Origin: an uncultured Alphaproteobacteria bacterium
Lineage (GTDB): Bacteria > Pseudomonadota > Alphaproteobacteria > Puniceispirillales > Puniceispirillaceae
Length of the DNA: 7,429 nucleotides
NCBI GenBank assembly: GCA_937924895.1
Contig: CALEYP010000076.1
Span: 1 to 7,429 of the forward strand
Reading direction: 5' to 3'
In this document: one piece after another, positions 6,021-7,429 of the stretch
Numbering within the stretch: position 1 is the stretch's first letter
Layout of the letters: every line of letters begins with the position of its first letter
Made by a program: the position numbers and the translations under genes
The notes under the pieces: generated by a model
Told to the model about the DNA's origin: nothing
The model's database searches: none
The model's input: only the letters and a program-made list of their open reading frames with translations

Positions 6021-6491
6021 ATGAAACATCACATGCAAATGAATGCCATCTCACGCAGACAGGCTTTGGCCTTGATGGGTGCAGCTGGTCTCGTAACAGC
6101 AACAGGCGTGCCAGCATTCGCTGATGCGGCAGCAATGGCTGATAAAATTAAAGCAATCACAGGTGGGGCGGCCGTCGGCGACGGTGCGTCAATCATGTTG
6201 GATCTCCCAGAAATTGCTGAAAATGGGAATGCCGTAAAAGTGGCTTTCGAAATCGACAGCCCAATGACCGCAGATGATCATGTAAAGGCAGTTCATGTCT
6301 TTGCTGATGGTAATCCAACACCAGAAGTGGCGAGCTTCACCTTTTCAAGCGCCAGCGGCGCCTGTGGTGCCTCAACAAGAATGCGTCTTGCTAAAACACA
6401 AAATATTGTTGTGTTGGCAGCGATGAATGATGGCAGCTTCCAGCAAGCGCAAACCACAGTGAAAGTCACAATCGGCGGCTGCGGCGGCTAA
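6021..6491 (+). CDS. soxY: SoxY, sulfur-carrier subunit of SoxYZ
   Basis: This is a 156-residue protein from this start. It has a twin-arginine leader (SRRQALALMG, R12-R13, cleavage near PAFA/DA at 34), so it should be folded and exported by Tat, carrying SoxZ with it. The C-terminus ends in the SoxY signature GGCGG, with C154 as the cysteine that carries sulfur intermediates on a swinging arm. The body is the usual immunoglobulin-like SoxY fold with VKVAFEIDSPM and HVKAVHVFADGNP segments. A second cysteine, C115 in SGACGAST, is unusual (see findings). An upstream in-frame ATG at 6009 overlaps the soxX stop; I prefer 6021 because AAGGA (6005-6009) abuts the first ATG but lies 11 bases from this one. 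ATGs at 6033 and 6039 are also possible. The true start is therefore uncertain by a few codons, but the product is not. Confidence 0.95.
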   Translation: MKHHMQMNAISRRQALALMGAAGLVTATGVPAFADAAAMADKIKAITGGAAVGDGASIMLDLPEIAENGNAVKVAFEIDSPMTADDHVKAVHVFADGNPTPEVASFTFSSASGACGASTRMRLAKTQNIVVLAAMNDGSFQQAQTTVKVTIGGCGG

Positions 6492-6517
6492 TATCTGAAA
6501 AGAATCAGGAGAGAAAA

Positions 6518-6844
6518 ATGGCAAAAATCAAACCTAGAGTGAGAGTGCCAAAGTCTGCAGAGGTTGGTGAGATTGTTGAAATCAAAGCATTGATTTCACA
6601 TCCGATGCATACAGGCCGTGCGAAGGATAAAGCAGGTAACGTCATCCCTCGTAAAATCATCAATTCATTCAAAGTTGCCTTCAATGGCGCTGAGGTTTTT
6701 AGCATGAACCTTGAGCCAGCGATTTCGGCTAATCCCTATGTGGCGTTTCCTTTCAAAGCGACAGAAGCTGGCACAATGGATTTCACATGGGTCGAAGATG
6801 GCGGCGCTGAATATACAGTGAGCAAAAAGCTAAAGGTCAGCTAA
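6518..6844 (+). CDS. soxZ: SoxZ, partner subunit of the SoxYZ sulfur carrier
   Basis: This is a 108-residue protein, normal for SoxZ, with no signal peptide and no cysteine. SoxZ pairs with SoxY and is exported with it through Tat. Diagnostic stretches are KPRVRVPKSAEVGEIVEIKALISHPM at the N-terminus (first 30 residues), ANPYVAFPFKATEAGTMDFTW at 71-91, and a final GGAEYTVSKKLKV strand. The start has AGGAG at 6507-6511 with 6-base spacing, 26 bases after soxY. The gene is in the standard soxX-Y-Z-A order. Confidence 0.97.
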   Translation: MAKIKPRVRVPKSAEVGEIVEIKALISHPMHTGRAKDKAGNVIPRKIINSFKVAFNGAEVFSMNLEPAISANPYVAFPFKATEAGTMDFTWVEDGGAEYTVSKKLKVS

Positions 6845-6876
6845 GGCCTAGCGATTACTGCTTGGGAGGAAAAGCT

Positions 6877-7429
6877 ATGCGAAATATAATGTATGCAGCA
6901 GTCGGGCTCATGATGACAACCGCAACAGCGATGGCAGCAGGTACGCCCTACCATGAAGGAAGCGCAACAATCATCGAACCAACAGATGAGCGTAATCCTC
7001 TAGCTGAAGTAGTGTCTGGTATTGATTTCCGGAAATCAATGATCCGCGAAATGCAAGAGGATGAATTTTCAAATCCAGGCATGATCGTTATCGATTATGG
7101 TGCGGAAATTTGGGAACAAGTTGATGGCACAGCTGGCAAGTCTCTATCAGATGTATGGGCCTCTTGTGCCGGTATGGACGCGGCAACAGCAGCGGTCAGC
7201 TATCCGCGGTATCATGAAGGGGCTGGCAAAGTCATCTCATTGGAACAGCAAATTAACTATTGCCGTGAAACAGCAATGGGTGCTGAGCCCTATAAGTGGG
7301 AAAAGGCAGATATGCTCGGTATGACGGCCTTTATCCGCTACCAAGGCAATGGCGAGACGGTTAATGTTTCAATTGATGGCCCAGCCGCAGCGACTTATGA
7401 GCGTGGCAAAGAGTTATATTATCAGCGTG
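6877..7429 (+). CDS. soxA: SoxA, c-type cytochrome subunit of SoxAX, N-terminal part (3' truncated by window)
   Basis: This open frame of 184 codons runs off the right edge. A Sec signal (MRNIMYAAVGLMM..., cleavage near AMA/AG at 20) targets the periplasm. The frame then shows the SoxA N-terminal domain: GIDFRKSMIREMQEDEFSNPG (49-68), SLSDVWASCAG around C97, YPRYHEGAGKVISLEQQINYCRE ending at C129, and AFIRYQGNG, followed by the helix ATYERGKELYYQR that usually precedes the catalytic haem domain. SoxA with SoxX joins thiosulfate to SoxY. No CXXCH occurs in the visible part: the expected first haem site reads W94-A-S-C97-A98, so this looks like a one-haem SoxA with C97 and C129 free to form a disulfide. 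The catalytic haem and its cysteine-persulfide ligand lie beyond the window. The start is set by AGGA at 6867-6870, 6 bases upstream, 32 bases after soxZ. Confidence 0.94.
   Translation, partial: MRNIMYAAVGLMMTTATAMAAGTPYHEGSATIIEPTDERNPLAEVVSGIDFRKSMIREMQEDEFSNPGMIVIDYGAEIWEQVDGTAGKSLSDVWASCAGMDAATAAVSYPRYHEGAGKVISLEQQINYCRETAMGAEPYKWEKADMLGMTAFIRYQGNGETVNVSIDGPAAATYERGKELYYQR

Noticed and set aside
6505..6705. Minus-strand frame opposite soxZ
   Set aside because: It is a shadow of soxZ; the product has no features of a real gene.
7097..7324. Plus-strand frame of 75 codons near the right edge
   Set aside because: It lies out of frame within soxA, whose own frame is open from 6877 to the edge and matches the family.

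Overview
This window comes from a sulfur-oxidising proteobacterium. It carries most of a sox (thiosulfate oxidation) locus: the 3' end of soxB, then soxS, soxX, soxY, soxZ and the first part of soxA. A cytochrome c maturation block (ccmF-ccmG-ccmH/I) plus a periplasmic rhodanese lies on the opposite strand between soxB and soxS. The full set of Sox carrier and cytochrome proteins, the Tat-type SoxY leader and the style of SoxX and SoxY suggest a moderate-GC alphaproteobacterium, possibly marine. That placement is an inference from protein character, and a gammaproteobacterium cannot be excluded: the ccmF-G-H order and the fused CcmH/CcmI are of the E. coli type.

Layout: (1) 2-292, + strand, C-terminal 96 residues of SoxB, closed by a strong hairpin terminator at 321-353 that overlaps the end of the convergent rhodanese gene. 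(2) 4841 down to 328, - strand, a tightly packed operon of ccmF, ccmG, ccmH/I and a secreted rhodanese, with gaps or overlaps of only a few bases. (3) 4842-5037, a divergent regulatory region with an interrupted inverted repeat. (4) 5038-7429, + strand, soxS, a 136-base gap with a clear 9+9 bp inverted repeat, then the compact soxX-soxY-soxZ-soxA run, which leaves the window inside soxA.

The pieces fit functionally. SoxX and SoxA are periplasmic c-type cytochromes that start the Sox cycle by attaching thiosulfate to the C-terminal cysteine of SoxY, held in the SoxYZ carrier. SoxB later hydrolyses sulfate from the carrier. SoxX and SoxA need covalent haem, and CcmF, CcmG and CcmH/I form the haem-ligation and apocytochrome-thiol-reduction end of the System I pathway. 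SoxS is a periplasmic thioredoxin-like protein that family knowledge links to keeping SoxY active. Two periplasmic thiol-disulfide proteins (CcmG and SoxS) therefore flank one divergent control region. No ccmA-E, soxR, soxV, soxW or soxCD genes are present here. I saw no mobile elements, CRISPR arrays, tRNA or rRNA genes. Every complete gene looks intact; soxB and soxA are partial only because the window cuts them.
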